A stretch of 21,178 nucleotides of DNA from Sulfurimicrobium sp964552675 (lineage in GTDB: Bacteria > Pseudomonadota > Gammaproteobacteria > Burkholderiales > Sulfuricellaceae), in NCBI GenBank assembly GCA_964552675.1, contig CAZKHJ010000035.1, forward strand, positions 1 to 21,178, written 5' to 3'. The notes under the pieces were generated by a model that was not told the origin of the DNA, did no database searches, and saw only the letters and a program-made list of their open reading frames with translations. The position numbers and the translations under genes were made by a program. Positions within the stretch are counted from its first letter, which is position 1. Every line of letters begins with the position of its first letter. Positions 7,324 through 13,656 of this stretch are shown here, one piece after another.

Positions 7324-7911
7324 ATGAACGCAAAGGGATTTGCCGGTGCCTTGCTGGCCGGATGTTTTCTGGTGACGGCGCCGGCCTGGGCTGACGGCCC
7401 CAGCAAGGCCGCCATGCTGTCCAATACCTGTGCTGGCTGCCACGGCACCAATGGTGCCAGCGTCGGGCCGAGCATGCCGATAATCGCCGGTATGCCTGAA
7501 GCCTATCTGCTCGATGCCATGCAGAAATTCAAGACCGGGGAACGCCCCTCCAGCATCATGGGGCGGATCACCAAGGCCTATTCCGATGAGGAAATCAAAC
7601 TGGTGGCGGGTTTTTTTGCCAAGCACCCGTTCGTGCGCCAGAAGCAGGAAGTGGATGCAGGCAAAGTCGCCATTGGCCAGCAGATCCACGAACAGCGCTG
7701 CAAGAAGTGCCACATCGACAATGGACGTGATGCAGAAGACGCCGGAATTCTGGCAGGGCAGTGGAAGGAATACCTGCAGATCAGCCTGAGCGAGTTCCGC
7801 TCTGGCAAGCGCCCGATGCCAAAGAAAATGGCCGAGAAACTTGAGGGCGAAAACAAGCTGACACCGGAAGAGGTGGAAGCCATCGTCCATTTTTATGCCA
7901 GCCAGCAGTGA
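7324..7911 (+). CDS. Dihaem cytochrome c, candidate cytochrome subunit of flavocytochrome c sulfide dehydrogenase
   Basis: The protein has 195 residues with a Sec signal peptide (residues 1-23, ending APAWA). Two haem c sites are visible, CAGCH at 36-40 and CKKCH at 126-130, in two cytochrome c4/c553-like domains. The preceding AAGGAGG (7312-7318) is a strong ribosome binding site. It ends 10 bp before fccB. In this family the dihaem subunit accepts electrons from the FAD subunit during sulfide oxidation in the periplasm, which makes it the likely FccA partner. A free c4-type carrier cannot be excluded because a second dihaem cytochrome follows fccB. Confidence 0.8.
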   Translation: MNAKGFAGALLAGCFLVTAPAWADGPSKAAMLSNTCAGCHGTNGASVGPSMPIIAGMPEAYLLDAMQKFKTGERPSSIMGRITKAYSDEEIKLVAGFFAKHPFVRQKQEVDAGKVAIGQQIHEQRCKKCHIDNGRDAEDAGILAGQWKEYLQISLSEFRSGKRPMPKKMAEKLEGENKLTPEEVEAIVHFYASQQ

Positions 7912-7921
7912 GGAACCGAAC

Positions 7922-9190
7922 ATGAACCGCAGAAACTTTATCCAGATGGCCGGTATTGCAACGGGTCTTGGCCTGGCTCCTTTTTCCATCCTGGCGCGTG
8001 CCGGGGAACTGCTGCCGAAAAAAGGGCGGCGCGTGGTGGTGGTGGGTGGCGGCTATGGTGGTACTATCGCGGCCAAATATATTCGTATGAGCGACCCTTC
8101 GATCGAGGTGGTGCTGATCGAGCGCAACAAGACCTTCATTTCCTGTCCCTTCAGCAACCTGGTGATCGGCGGCAATCGCAATCTCGACGAAAACAAGATC
8201 GGCTACGATGCCCTTGCGGCCAATCATGGCATCCAGATGGTTTATGGCGAAGTGACCGCAGTTGACGTGGCGGCCCGCAAGGTTCGCCTGGCGGAGGGCG
8301 ATGTCAGTTATGACCGGCTGATTCTCTCACCCGGCATCGATTTCCGTTTCGATGAAATCGAGGGCTACGATGCCGTTGAAACGCCCAAGGTGATTCCCCA
8401 TGCCTGGAAGGCGGGCGAGCAGACCCTGCTCCTGCGCAAGCAGTTGGTCGATATGGCCGACGGCGGCGTGGTGGTGCTTTCCATCCCGGTCACGCCGTTC
8501 CGCTGCCCGCCCGGCCCTTACGAGCGCATCAGCCAGATTGCCTGGTATCTCAAGAACCACAAGCCAAAGTCCAAAATCATCGTCCTGGACGCCAACCCGG
8601 ACATCATTTCCAAGGGGCCCCTGTTCCGCAAGGCGTGGGAAAAGCATTACAAGGGCATCATCGAGTTCAACGCCAGCAACAAGGTCACCAAGGTTGATGC
8701 CAAGGCGCGTAGCGTGGACAACGGCGTGGAAGAAATCAAGGGCGACGTGGTGAACCTGATCCCGCCACAAAAGGCCGGCCTGGTTGCCTATCTTGCCGGC
8801 GTGGTCGGTGAGGACAAGAAATGGTGCCCGGTCAATCAGACTACCTTCGAGTCAACCATTGCGCCCAACGTGCATGTCATTGGCGATGCCTGCAGCGCCG
8901 GCGCCATGCCGAAATCGGGCTATTCCGCGAACTCGCAGGCCAAGGTTTGTGCGCTCAATGTGGTGCAATTGATGAACGGCAAGCCGCTGATCGATCCCTC
9001 CCACGTCAACGTGTGCTACAGTTTTGTTAGCGACAAGGAAGCCATCTCGGTGTCGGCCGTGTACAAGGTCGACAAGGGCACCACCATTGCGGTGCCCAAT
9101 TCCGGTGGCGTGTCGCCTGACTTGTCCGAGCTGGAAGGCGTTTATGCCCGCAGCTGGATCAAGAACATCCTGCATGAGATGTCTTCGTAA
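7922..9190 (+). CDS. fccB: Flavocytochrome c sulfide dehydrogenase, flavoprotein subunit
   Basis: The protein has 422 residues. A Tat signal (NRRNFIQMAG) fits periplasmic export of a folded flavoprotein. VVVVGGGYGGTIAAKY is the FAD-binding Rossmann motif. FISCPFSN places Cys75 at the position that binds FAD covalently, and FRCPPGPYERI (Cys195) and NVCYSF (Cys365) correspond to the redox-active disulfide. VHVIGDACSAGAMPKSGYSAN is the second FAD motif. All catalytic features of FccB/SoxF are present, so it should oxidise sulfide to sulfur or polysulfide and pass electrons to the flanking cytochromes. It sits between two dihaem cytochrome genes in one operon. Confidence 0.92.
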   Translation: MNRRNFIQMAGIATGLGLAPFSILARAGELLPKKGRRVVVVGGGYGGTIAAKYIRMSDPSIEVVLIERNKTFISCPFSNLVIGGNRNLDENKIGYDALAANHGIQMVYGEVTAVDVAARKVRLAEGDVSYDRLILSPGIDFRFDEIEGYDAVETPKVIPHAWKAGEQTLLLRKQLVDMADGGVVVLSIPVTPFRCPPGPYERISQIAWYLKNHKPKSKIIVLDANPDIISKGPLFRKAWEKHYKGIIEFNASNKVTKVDAKARSVDNGVEEIKGDVVNLIPPQKAGLVAYLAGVVGEDKKWCPVNQTTFESTIAPNVHVIGDACSAGAMPKSGYSANSQAKVCALNVVQLMNGKPLIDPSHVNVCYSFVSDKEAISVSAVYKVDKGTTIAVPNSGGVSPDLSELEGVYARSWIKNILHEMSS

Positions 9191-9209
9191 TGGAGTTGAT
9201 CGAGCACAA

Positions 9210-9881
9210 ATGAGTCGATATTGGCGTTTGGGTATTTTCTCCGTCCTTGCCATGGCCGCAGGCATCAATGGCCATGCTGCAACGGCGGATCTGGAAGCAG
9301 GCCGGCAGATCAATCAGGTTTGCGCGGCCTGTCATGGCGATAACGGTCAGGGGGGAAAGAAAGGCGAGTACCCCCGTCTGGCCGGACAAAGGGAAGCCTA
9401 TCTCAAGGATCAGCTGGTCAAATTCAAGGCGCGCAAACGTATCAATCTGCCTATGTTCCCCTATACCGAAGAACGGGAACTGCCGGATGAGGATATCGTT
9501 CATATCAGCGCTTACCTGGCCTCCATCAAGCTCGATACCCAGGTGCCCGAGTTCAAGGAAAGCGACGATGCCCTGACCCGCCTCCTGGCGACAGAGAAGA
9601 TCCTGAACATCCCCCGTTCTGAAGGCGATGTGACCGCCGGGAGCAAGCTTTACCGCAGCGAATGCGCGTCCTGCCACGGACTCAAGTCGCAGGGCAAGGG
9701 CGGCACACCAATGCTGGCCGGACAATACACGCTTTACCTTCAGCGACAGATCGAAAAGTTCGCCAAGGGCGAGCGCATCCATGATGACGATGCAAAGCCC
9801 GGAAAGGATGTGCTGAATTTGCTCAAACCCGAGGAAATACGGGATATTCTTGCTTTCCTGACGACGCTGGATGATGAGTAG
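9210..9881 (+). CDS. Dihaem cytochrome c (c4-like)
   Basis: The protein has 223 residues with a signal peptide of about 24 residues (ends INGHA). There are two haem c motifs, CAACH (38-42) and CASCH (152-156), each followed by the PRLAGQ/PMLAGQ and YL-x-QL-x-KF pattern of cytochrome c4 domains. The ATG at 9210 is chosen because the signal peptide begins there; its ribosome binding site is weak (GGAG at 9192-9195 is far), so coupling to fccB translation is likely. It probably carries electrons from the sulfide dehydrogenase towards a terminal oxidase. Confidence 0.85.
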   Translation: MSRYWRLGIFSVLAMAAGINGHAATADLEAGRQINQVCAACHGDNGQGGKKGEYPRLAGQREAYLKDQLVKFKARKRINLPMFPYTEERELPDEDIVHISAYLASIKLDTQVPEFKESDDALTRLLATEKILNIPRSEGDVTAGSKLYRSECASCHGLKSQGKGGTPMLAGQYTLYLQRQIEKFAKGERIHDDDAKPGKDVLNLLKPEEIRDILAFLTTLDDE

Positions 9882-9924
9882 TATTTCGTTATACGCAACT
9901 TCATTCGTGTAAAAAATATACGCC

Positions 9925-9948
9925 AAAATCAGGGTTCTCCTGATTTTT
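9925..9948 (+). terminator. Terminator of the fcc operon
   Basis: AAAATCAGG (9925-9933) and CCTGATTTT (9939-9947) form a nine-pair stem around GTTCT, ending in five T. The A-run on the other arm could make it bidirectional. Confidence 0.65.
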
Positions 9949-9952
9949 CCAG

Positions 9953-9981
9953 TTGCATACCCAAAGGTATGCTCTCATAAA
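9953..9981 (+). promoter_or_regulatory. Candidate cas3 promoter with an operator-like palindrome
   Basis: TTGCAT (9953-9958), 17 bases, CATAAA (9976-9981) is a weak sigma-70 promoter. GCATACC (9955-9961) and GGTATGC (9966-9972) form a perfect inverted repeat around CAAA that fills the -35/-10 spacer, where a repressor would bind. Confidence 0.35.
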
Positions 9982-10000
9982 ATTCTGTTCAATGGATTTA

Positions 10001-10032
10001 CATACAGGCTCATCTGGTGAGCTATCTGTATG
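10001..10032. repeat. Twelve-pair inverted repeat in the cas3 leader
   Basis: CATACAG-GCTCA (10001-10012) pairs with TGAGC (10018-10022) and CTGTATG (10026-10032). The loop is TCTGG and there is one TAT bulge. It lies 80 bp before the cas3 start and has no T-tract, so it is unlikely to be a terminator. It shares the CATAC/GTATG theme with the palindrome at 9955-9972. Confidence 0.5.
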
Positions 10033-10111
10033 GGAGACTAATGCCACTTTAGAGTGAAATGCTAATCGACTGGCGGTAAAAAACAGCAATCCTTGGAATG
10101 GCGGAAGTTAT

Positions 10112-12358
10112 ATGGCAAATGTGGATGACAAGATTCGGCGGCCATTGGCACATGTTCGGCAGTTGCCGGACGGCAAGTGGGCGGAACATTTGCTGGATGA
10201 TCATTTACATGGGACTGCGAGGCGTGCTGGGGAATTTGCAGCGTATTTTAGTAGTGTGGATTGGGCGAGACAGGCTGGGATATGGCACGATTTGGGCAAG
10301 TATCGCGAAGCATTTCAAACTTATATCAAGAAAGTCAGTGGGTATGACGCCGAGGCCCATATCGAAGGCGCACCGGGGCGGGTGGATCATTCCACTGCGG
10401 GTGCCATCCATGCCATCGAAAAGTTGGGTTTGCAGGGACGTATCCTGGCTTACCTGATTGCCGGGCATCATGCCGGATTGCCCGACTGGAACAGTGTTGA
10501 GAGCGGATCGTCTTCGCTTTTCAGCCGGGCGGAGGTCGGCAAACAGAAAGGCTACCTGCAAGAGGTGCTGCTTGCGGGGGCACCCTCTGATATTCTCGAT
10601 CAACCTTGCCCGGCATCGCTACCGCCTCAAGGTTCGCTGGCTCTCTGGATCAGGATGCTATTTTCCTGTGTGGTGGATGCCGATTTTCTCGATACCGAAG
10701 CCTTTATGGATGAGGATAAATCTGGCTGCCGCGGCGGCTATCAAGAGTTGAAGGAATTGCTGGCTTGCTTCGACCAATACATGGTAGATAAGGCTGCCAA
10801 GGTAACTGATTCCCCGGTCAATCGCATCCGCGCCGATGTGTTACACCAGTGTCGCGAAAAAGCGGTACTGCCTTCCGGTCTGTTCTCGCTCACCGTGCCT
10901 ACCGGCGGAGGAAAAACACTGTCCAGCATGGCATTCGGGCTGAAACATGCCGTTCATCACGGGAAGCGTCGCGTGATCTATGTCATCCCCTACACCAGCA
11001 TCCTCGAACAGACCGCCGATGTCTTTCGCGGCATTTTCGGCAAGGAGAATGTCGTCGAGCATCATAGCAATCTCGATCCGGACCAGGAGGACAGCCGCAG
11101 CCGATTGGCGACGGAAAACTGGGATGCGCCGATTATCATCACCACCAACGTGCAGTTTTTCGAGTCCTTGTTTGCCGCCCGCACCAGCCGCTGCCGCAAG
11201 CTTCACAACATCGTGGGGAGCGTGGTCGTGCTGGACGAGGCGCAGTTGCTGCCGCCGGATTTCCTGGCGCCCATTCTGCATGCGATGGGCGACTTGTCGC
11301 GCAATTACGGCGTGAGTTTCGTGCTTTCCACCGCCACCCAACCGGCGTTCTCTCCTCGTCCGAAATTTTCCGGCCTGGCCGATGTGTACGAGTTGATGGA
11401 TGACCCCGATACGCTTTACGCCGACCTTAAACGGGTGGAAACCGAACTGCCCGCTGATTTCGAGATACCCCAAACCTGGGAAACGATTGCCACGCAGTTG
11501 CAGCGGCACGAATCGGTGCTGTGTATCGTCAATTCCCGTGCCGATTGCCGCGAGCTGCACCGGCAGATGCCCAAGGGCACCATCCATCTTTCGGCCTTGA
11601 TGTGCGGCCAGCACCGCAGCCGGGTCATCACCGACATCAAGCAGCGCTTGCATGATGGAATACCGACGCGCGTCATCAGTACGCAACTGGTCGAGGCCGG
11701 CGTGGATATGGATTTCCCCGTGGTGTATCGCGCATTGGCCGGGCTGGATGCCATTGCCCAGGCGGCCGGACGCTGCAATCGCGAAGGGACCTTGCCGGGT
11801 CCGGGCAAGGTCGTGGTGTTCGTGCCGCCCAGGCCCGCCGCGCCCGGCTTGCTGCGCAAGGCTCAGCAGAGCGGGCAAGAAGTAATGCGCCTGACCGTTG
11901 GCGATCCGCTGACGCGGGAACGCTTTGAAGCTTATTTCCGAACCTATTACGCCAGCCTCAACAGCCTGGACAAGGCCGACATCGTGGGGCTGCTCGATAT
12001 GCATAACCGTGCCGGAGCGAGACAGGCCGAGTTCAATTTCCGCACCGCCGCCGGAAAATTCCGCCTGATCGACGAAGAGGGGCAGAGCGCCGTGATCGTG
12101 CGCTATGGTGAGAGTCCCAGCCTGATAGCGGCGCTGGAAGCCGGCCGGGACATGGAGCCGCATCAACGGCGCGGGATATTGCGCCGCCTGCAACGCTACG
12201 CCGTCAACATCCGCGAGCGCGACTGCAAGCTCTTGCAGCAAAGCGGCGACGTGAAGGAGTTGTCCGGCGTGTATGTGCAGACAACGGATGGGCTGTATGA
12301 CGACAAGCTGGGTGTGGTGATGGACGGGAGGCTGGACGCCTCAAGCCTGGCAATATGA
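10112..12358 (+). CDS. cas3: Type I-C CRISPR helicase-nuclease Cas3
   Basis: The protein has 748 residues. The N-terminal HD nuclease shows HGTARRAGEFA, WHDLGK with the HD pair at 59-60, HSTAGAIHA and GHHAG. The superfamily 2 helicase shows Walker A VPTGGGKT (~262-269), Walker B LDEAQLL (~374, DEAQ instead of DEAH), SATQPAF, STQLVEAGVDMDF and QAAGRCNREG (~550). Cas3 is recruited by target-bound Cascade to unwind and degrade invading DNA. The start at 10112 follows GCGGAAG. It leads the cas locus and is separated from cas5c by phd and a 363-bp regulatory region, so interference-complex genes can be expressed independently of it. Confidence 0.95.
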   Translation: MANVDDKIRRPLAHVRQLPDGKWAEHLLDDHLHGTARRAGEFAAYFSSVDWARQAGIWHDLGKYREAFQTYIKKVSGYDAEAHIEGAPGRVDHSTAGAIHAIEKLGLQGRILAYLIAGHHAGLPDWNSVESGSSSLFSRAEVGKQKGYLQEVLLAGAPSDILDQPCPASLPPQGSLALWIRMLFSCVVDADFLDTEAFMDEDKSGCRGGYQELKELLACFDQYMVDKAAKVTDSPVNRIRADVLHQCREKAVLPSGLFSLTVPTGGGKTLSSMAFGLKHAVHHGKRRVIYVIPYTSILEQTADVFRGIFGKENVVEHHSNLDPDQEDSRSRLATENWDAPIIITTNVQFFESLFAARTSRCRKLHNIVGSVVVLDEAQLLPPDFLAPILHAMGDLSRNYGVSFVLSTATQPAFSPRPKFSGLADVYELMDDPDTLYADLKRVETELPADFEIPQTWETIATQLQRHESVLCIVNSRADCRELHRQMPKGTIHLSALMCGQHRSRVITDIKQRLHDGIPTRVISTQLVEAGVDMDFPVVYRALAGLDAIAQAAGRCNREGTLPGPGKVVVFVPPRPAAPGLLRKAQQSGQEVMRLTVGDPLTRERFEAYFRTYYASLNSLDKADIVGLLDMHNRAGARQAEFNFRTAAGKFRLIDEEGQSAVIVRYGESPSLIAALEAGRDMEPHQRRGILRRLQRYAVNIRERDCKLLQQSGDVKELSGVYVQTTDGLYDDKLGVVMDGRLDASSLAI

Positions 12359-12387
12359 AAAACATGGGATGTGTTTTGGAGAGTCCA

Positions 12388-12627
12388 ATGGAAATTTCAG
12401 CCAGCGAATTCAAGGCCAAGTGCCTCAAATTGATGGATGAAGTGGCTCGTACCCATGAGCCAGTGGTCATCACCAGGCGAGGCAAGCCCGTTGCCAAAAT
12501 GGTACCGGTGGAGCAGGAAGAGGCACCGCTGCTGTTCGGCTACATGGTGGGCACCGCCACCGTGCACGGCGATATTGTCGCGCCGCTTGAAGTGGAATGG
12601 GAGGCGGGAAGAGGGGGTAAGGCATGA
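12388..12627 (+). CDS. Phd/YefM-family antitoxin, orphan
   Basis: The protein has 79 residues from the ATG at 12388, preceded by TTGGAGAG; an in-frame ATG at 12355 overlaps the cas3 stop. The N-terminal MEISASEFKAKCLKLMDEV and VVITRRGKPVAKMVP are the Phd DNA-binding fold. The C-terminal GDIVAPLEVEWEA is the toxin-clasping tail usually paired with VapC-type PIN toxins. Its stop overlaps an ATG (ATGA, 12624-12627), the normal place for the toxin start. The 39-codon frame that follows has no PIN or Doc features. The toxin appears lost, leaving an antitoxin that may still act as a repressor. Confidence 0.8.
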   Translation: MEISASEFKAKCLKLMDEVARTHEPVVITRRGKPVAKMVPVEQEEAPLLFGYMVGTATVHGDIVAPLEVEWEAGRGGKA

Positions 12628-12676
12628 CAGCGAACAATCGACTGGGGGTGGGGATGTGCATTGTTGAAGTGAGGTT

Positions 12677-12699
12677 GGCGAGGGGATTAACCCCTCGCC
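12677..12699. terminator. Palindrome between phd and the crRNA-like gene
   Basis: GGCGAGGGG (12677-12685) and CCCCTCGCC (12691-12699) form a perfect nine-pair stem around ATTAA; AGGTTG/CAACCT (12672, 12706) can extend it. On the plus strand TTGTT follows, so it may end the cas3-phd transcript. On the minus strand it would end the crRNA-like RNA, though AACC follows rather than T. Confidence 0.5.
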
Positions 12700-12750
12700 T
12701 TGTTACAACCTTGACCTCATCTAGGTTTCAATCCTCGTCTTGAGAGACGC
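12677..12750 (-). ncRNA. crRNA-like RNA with a solitary degenerate I-C repeat (CreA-like)
   Basis: Read on the minus strand from 12750, the sequence is G, CGTCT, loop CTCA, AGACG, then AGGATTGAAAC. The last 11 nt (12735-12725) are identical to the 3' handle of the array repeats. The hairpin stem is different in sequence but kept, with five pairs instead of nine and the same tetraloop size. Cas5c cuts at the stem base, so the RNA should be loadable into Cascade. The spacer-like part begins CTAGATGAGG (12724 downwards) and ends in a GC-rich hairpin. There is no second clear repeat. A promoter lies correctly upstream. The class resembles the CreA antitoxin RNAs of CreTA modules or crRNA-like cas autoregulators. 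Confidence 0.75.
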
Positions 12751-12756
12751 ATTGAA

Positions 12757-12785
12757 ATTATGCGGCTTGTGAACATATTAGGCAA
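12757..12785 (-). promoter_or_regulatory. Promoter of the crRNA-like RNA
   Basis: On the minus strand, TTGCCT (12785-12780), exactly 17 bases, CATAAT (12762-12757). The predicted start is near 12750, the G at the base of the repeat hairpin. Confidence 0.65.
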
Positions 12786-12812
12786 TAGCTTTACCTTGAC
12801 CCATTCTAGGAA
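12775..12812 (-). promoter_or_regulatory. Predicted Cascade target: 5'-TTC PAM plus partial protospacer
   Basis: On the minus strand TTC (12812-12810) is followed by CTAGAATGGGTCAAGGT (12809-12793). The crRNA-like spacer starts CTAGATGAGGTCAAGGT. They agree at positions 1-5 and 9-17, i.e. 14 of 17, and diverge after 17. The match begins exactly after the PAM in one and exactly after the repeat handle in the other. TTC is the established I-C PAM. A 35-nt footprint would cover the -35 boxes of both divergent promoters. Confidence 0.75.
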
Positions 12813-12826
12813 GTGTATGTTATTCT
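12796..12826 (+). promoter_or_regulatory. Divergent promoter for the small ORF and cas5c operon (creT-like)
   Basis: The -35 TTGACC (12796-12801) lies 19 bases from an extended -10 TG-T-TATTCT (12818-12826). The start is expected near 12833. Its -35 is ten bases from the -35 of the minus-strand promoter and lies inside the predicted Cascade target. Confidence 0.55.
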
Positions 12827-12899
12827 GTCGCCATCGTGGGCATATGATGGTGGTGACTATGGATTGGCCGGGAATTTTCGTGAACTGTGTTTTCTGGCG

Positions 12900-12980
12900 A
12901 TGCAGCTTCAAGCGGATCGGTTTTACGCCTTGTGCTTGTTGTTTAGCGTACTGGTGATTGCCTACTTGATGCGCCGATAA
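12900..12980 (+). CDS. 26-residue hydrophobic peptide, candidate CreT-type toxin
   Basis: ATG 12900 to TAA 12978-12980, too short for ordinary gene callers. The peptide has an acidic/polar start (MQLQADR), a hydrophobic core (FYALCLLFSVLVIAYL) and a basic end (MRR). This is the shape of small single-helix membrane toxins such as type I TA toxins. It is the last frame before cas5c, and its stop overlaps the TAATGGAG that carries the cas5c ribosome binding site. Its own ribosome binding site is poor. A competing frame, ATG 12844 to TGA 12957 (37 codons, Cys/Trp-rich), overlaps it; CreT could also be a non-coding RNA. Role inferred from context only. Confidence 0.4.
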   Translation: MQLQADRFYALCLLFSVLVIAYLMRR

Positions 12981-12990
12981 TGGAGAATCG

Positions 12991-13656
12991 ATGAAAACCT
13001 ATTGTCTTGAAGTCAGCGGCGATTTCGCCTGTTTCACCCGCCCGGAGATGAAGGTCGAACGGGTCAGCTACGACGTGATGACCCCCTCCGCTGCGCGGGC
13101 GGTGTTCGAGTCCATCTTGTGGAAGCCAGCGATCCGCTGGCATGTCACCCAAATCGAGGCCTTGAAGCCGATCCGCTGGATCTCCATCAGGCGCAACGAA
13201 GTCGGCGCCGTGGTGTCGGTGCGCAATGCGCAGGAAGCGATGAACAAGGGTTCCGGCAATCTCGGCTTGAATGTGGAAGACGAGCGCCAGCAGCGCGCCG
13301 GGTTGTTCCTGCGCGACGTGGCATACCGCATCCATGCCCATTTCGAATTGCTGGCCAATGCCGGCGAGAACAACACGCCCGCCAAGTTCCTGGAGATGTT
13401 CGAACGGCGCGCCGAGAAAGGCCAGTGCGTGAACCAGCCTTATCTGGGGTGTCGCGAGTTCGCCTGCGATTTTCGGCTGGTGGATACGGCGCAGCCGCAT
13501 GAGCCAGCCATCGGCGAGTCACGTGATCTGGGCTGGATGCTGTACGACCTGGATTACACCCATGCCGCCGATCCCCAACCACGTTTCTTCCGCGCCAGGC
13601 TGGAGAATGGCGTGGTGCGGGTGCCGGCCTGGGATAGCGCGGAGGTACGGGGATGA
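12991..13656 (+). CDS. cas5c: Type I-C Cascade subunit and crRNA endonuclease Cas5c
   Basis: The protein has 221 residues, the usual size for Cas5c (Cas5d). It begins with MKTYCLEVSGDFACFTRPEMKVERVSYDVMTPSAARAV, the RAMP strand plus the ExxSYdvmTPSAARG-like motif. It continues through FLRDVAYRIHAHFEL and ends LGWMLYDLDYTH, all typical. In I-C systems lacking cas6, Cas5c cuts the repeat at the stem base and stays on the 5' handle. GGAG (12982-12985) precedes the start. cas8c overlaps its stop (ATGA). Expression should start at the promoter near 12796. Confidence 0.95.
   Translation: MKTYCLEVSGDFACFTRPEMKVERVSYDVMTPSAARAVFESILWKPAIRWHVTQIEALKPIRWISIRRNEVGAVVSVRNAQEAMNKGSGNLGLNVEDERQQRAGLFLRDVAYRIHAHFELLANAGENNTPAKFLEMFERRAEKGQCVNQPYLGCREFACDFRLVDTAQPHEPAIGESRDLGWMLYDLDYTHAADPQPRFFRARLENGVVRVPAWDSAEVRG

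Noticed and set aside
10841..12241. 466-codon minus-strand ORF opposite cas3
   Set aside because: Low-information, His/Gln/Arg-rich translation, fully inside cas3 with its conserved motifs.
12689..12699. Second degenerate repeat on the minus strand (GGCGAGGGGTTAATC)
   Set aside because: It would leave a spacer of only 25 nt and matches the handle at too few positions; a hairpin terminator explains it better.
12624..12743. 39-codon frame overlapping the phd stop, as a possible toxin
   Set aside because: Correct position, but no PIN or Doc motif, and it runs through the palindrome and the solitary repeat.
12726..12758. Solitary repeat read on the plus strand (hairpin then CATTGAAAT)
   Set aside because: The element is near-palindromic, but only the minus strand has the exact 11-nt handle, a promoter in register and a PAM-flanked target.
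12760..12957. 65-codon plus-strand ORF starting before the creT-like promoter
   Set aside because: Its start lies upstream of the predicted transcription start and has no ribosome binding site; only the part from 12844 could be translated.
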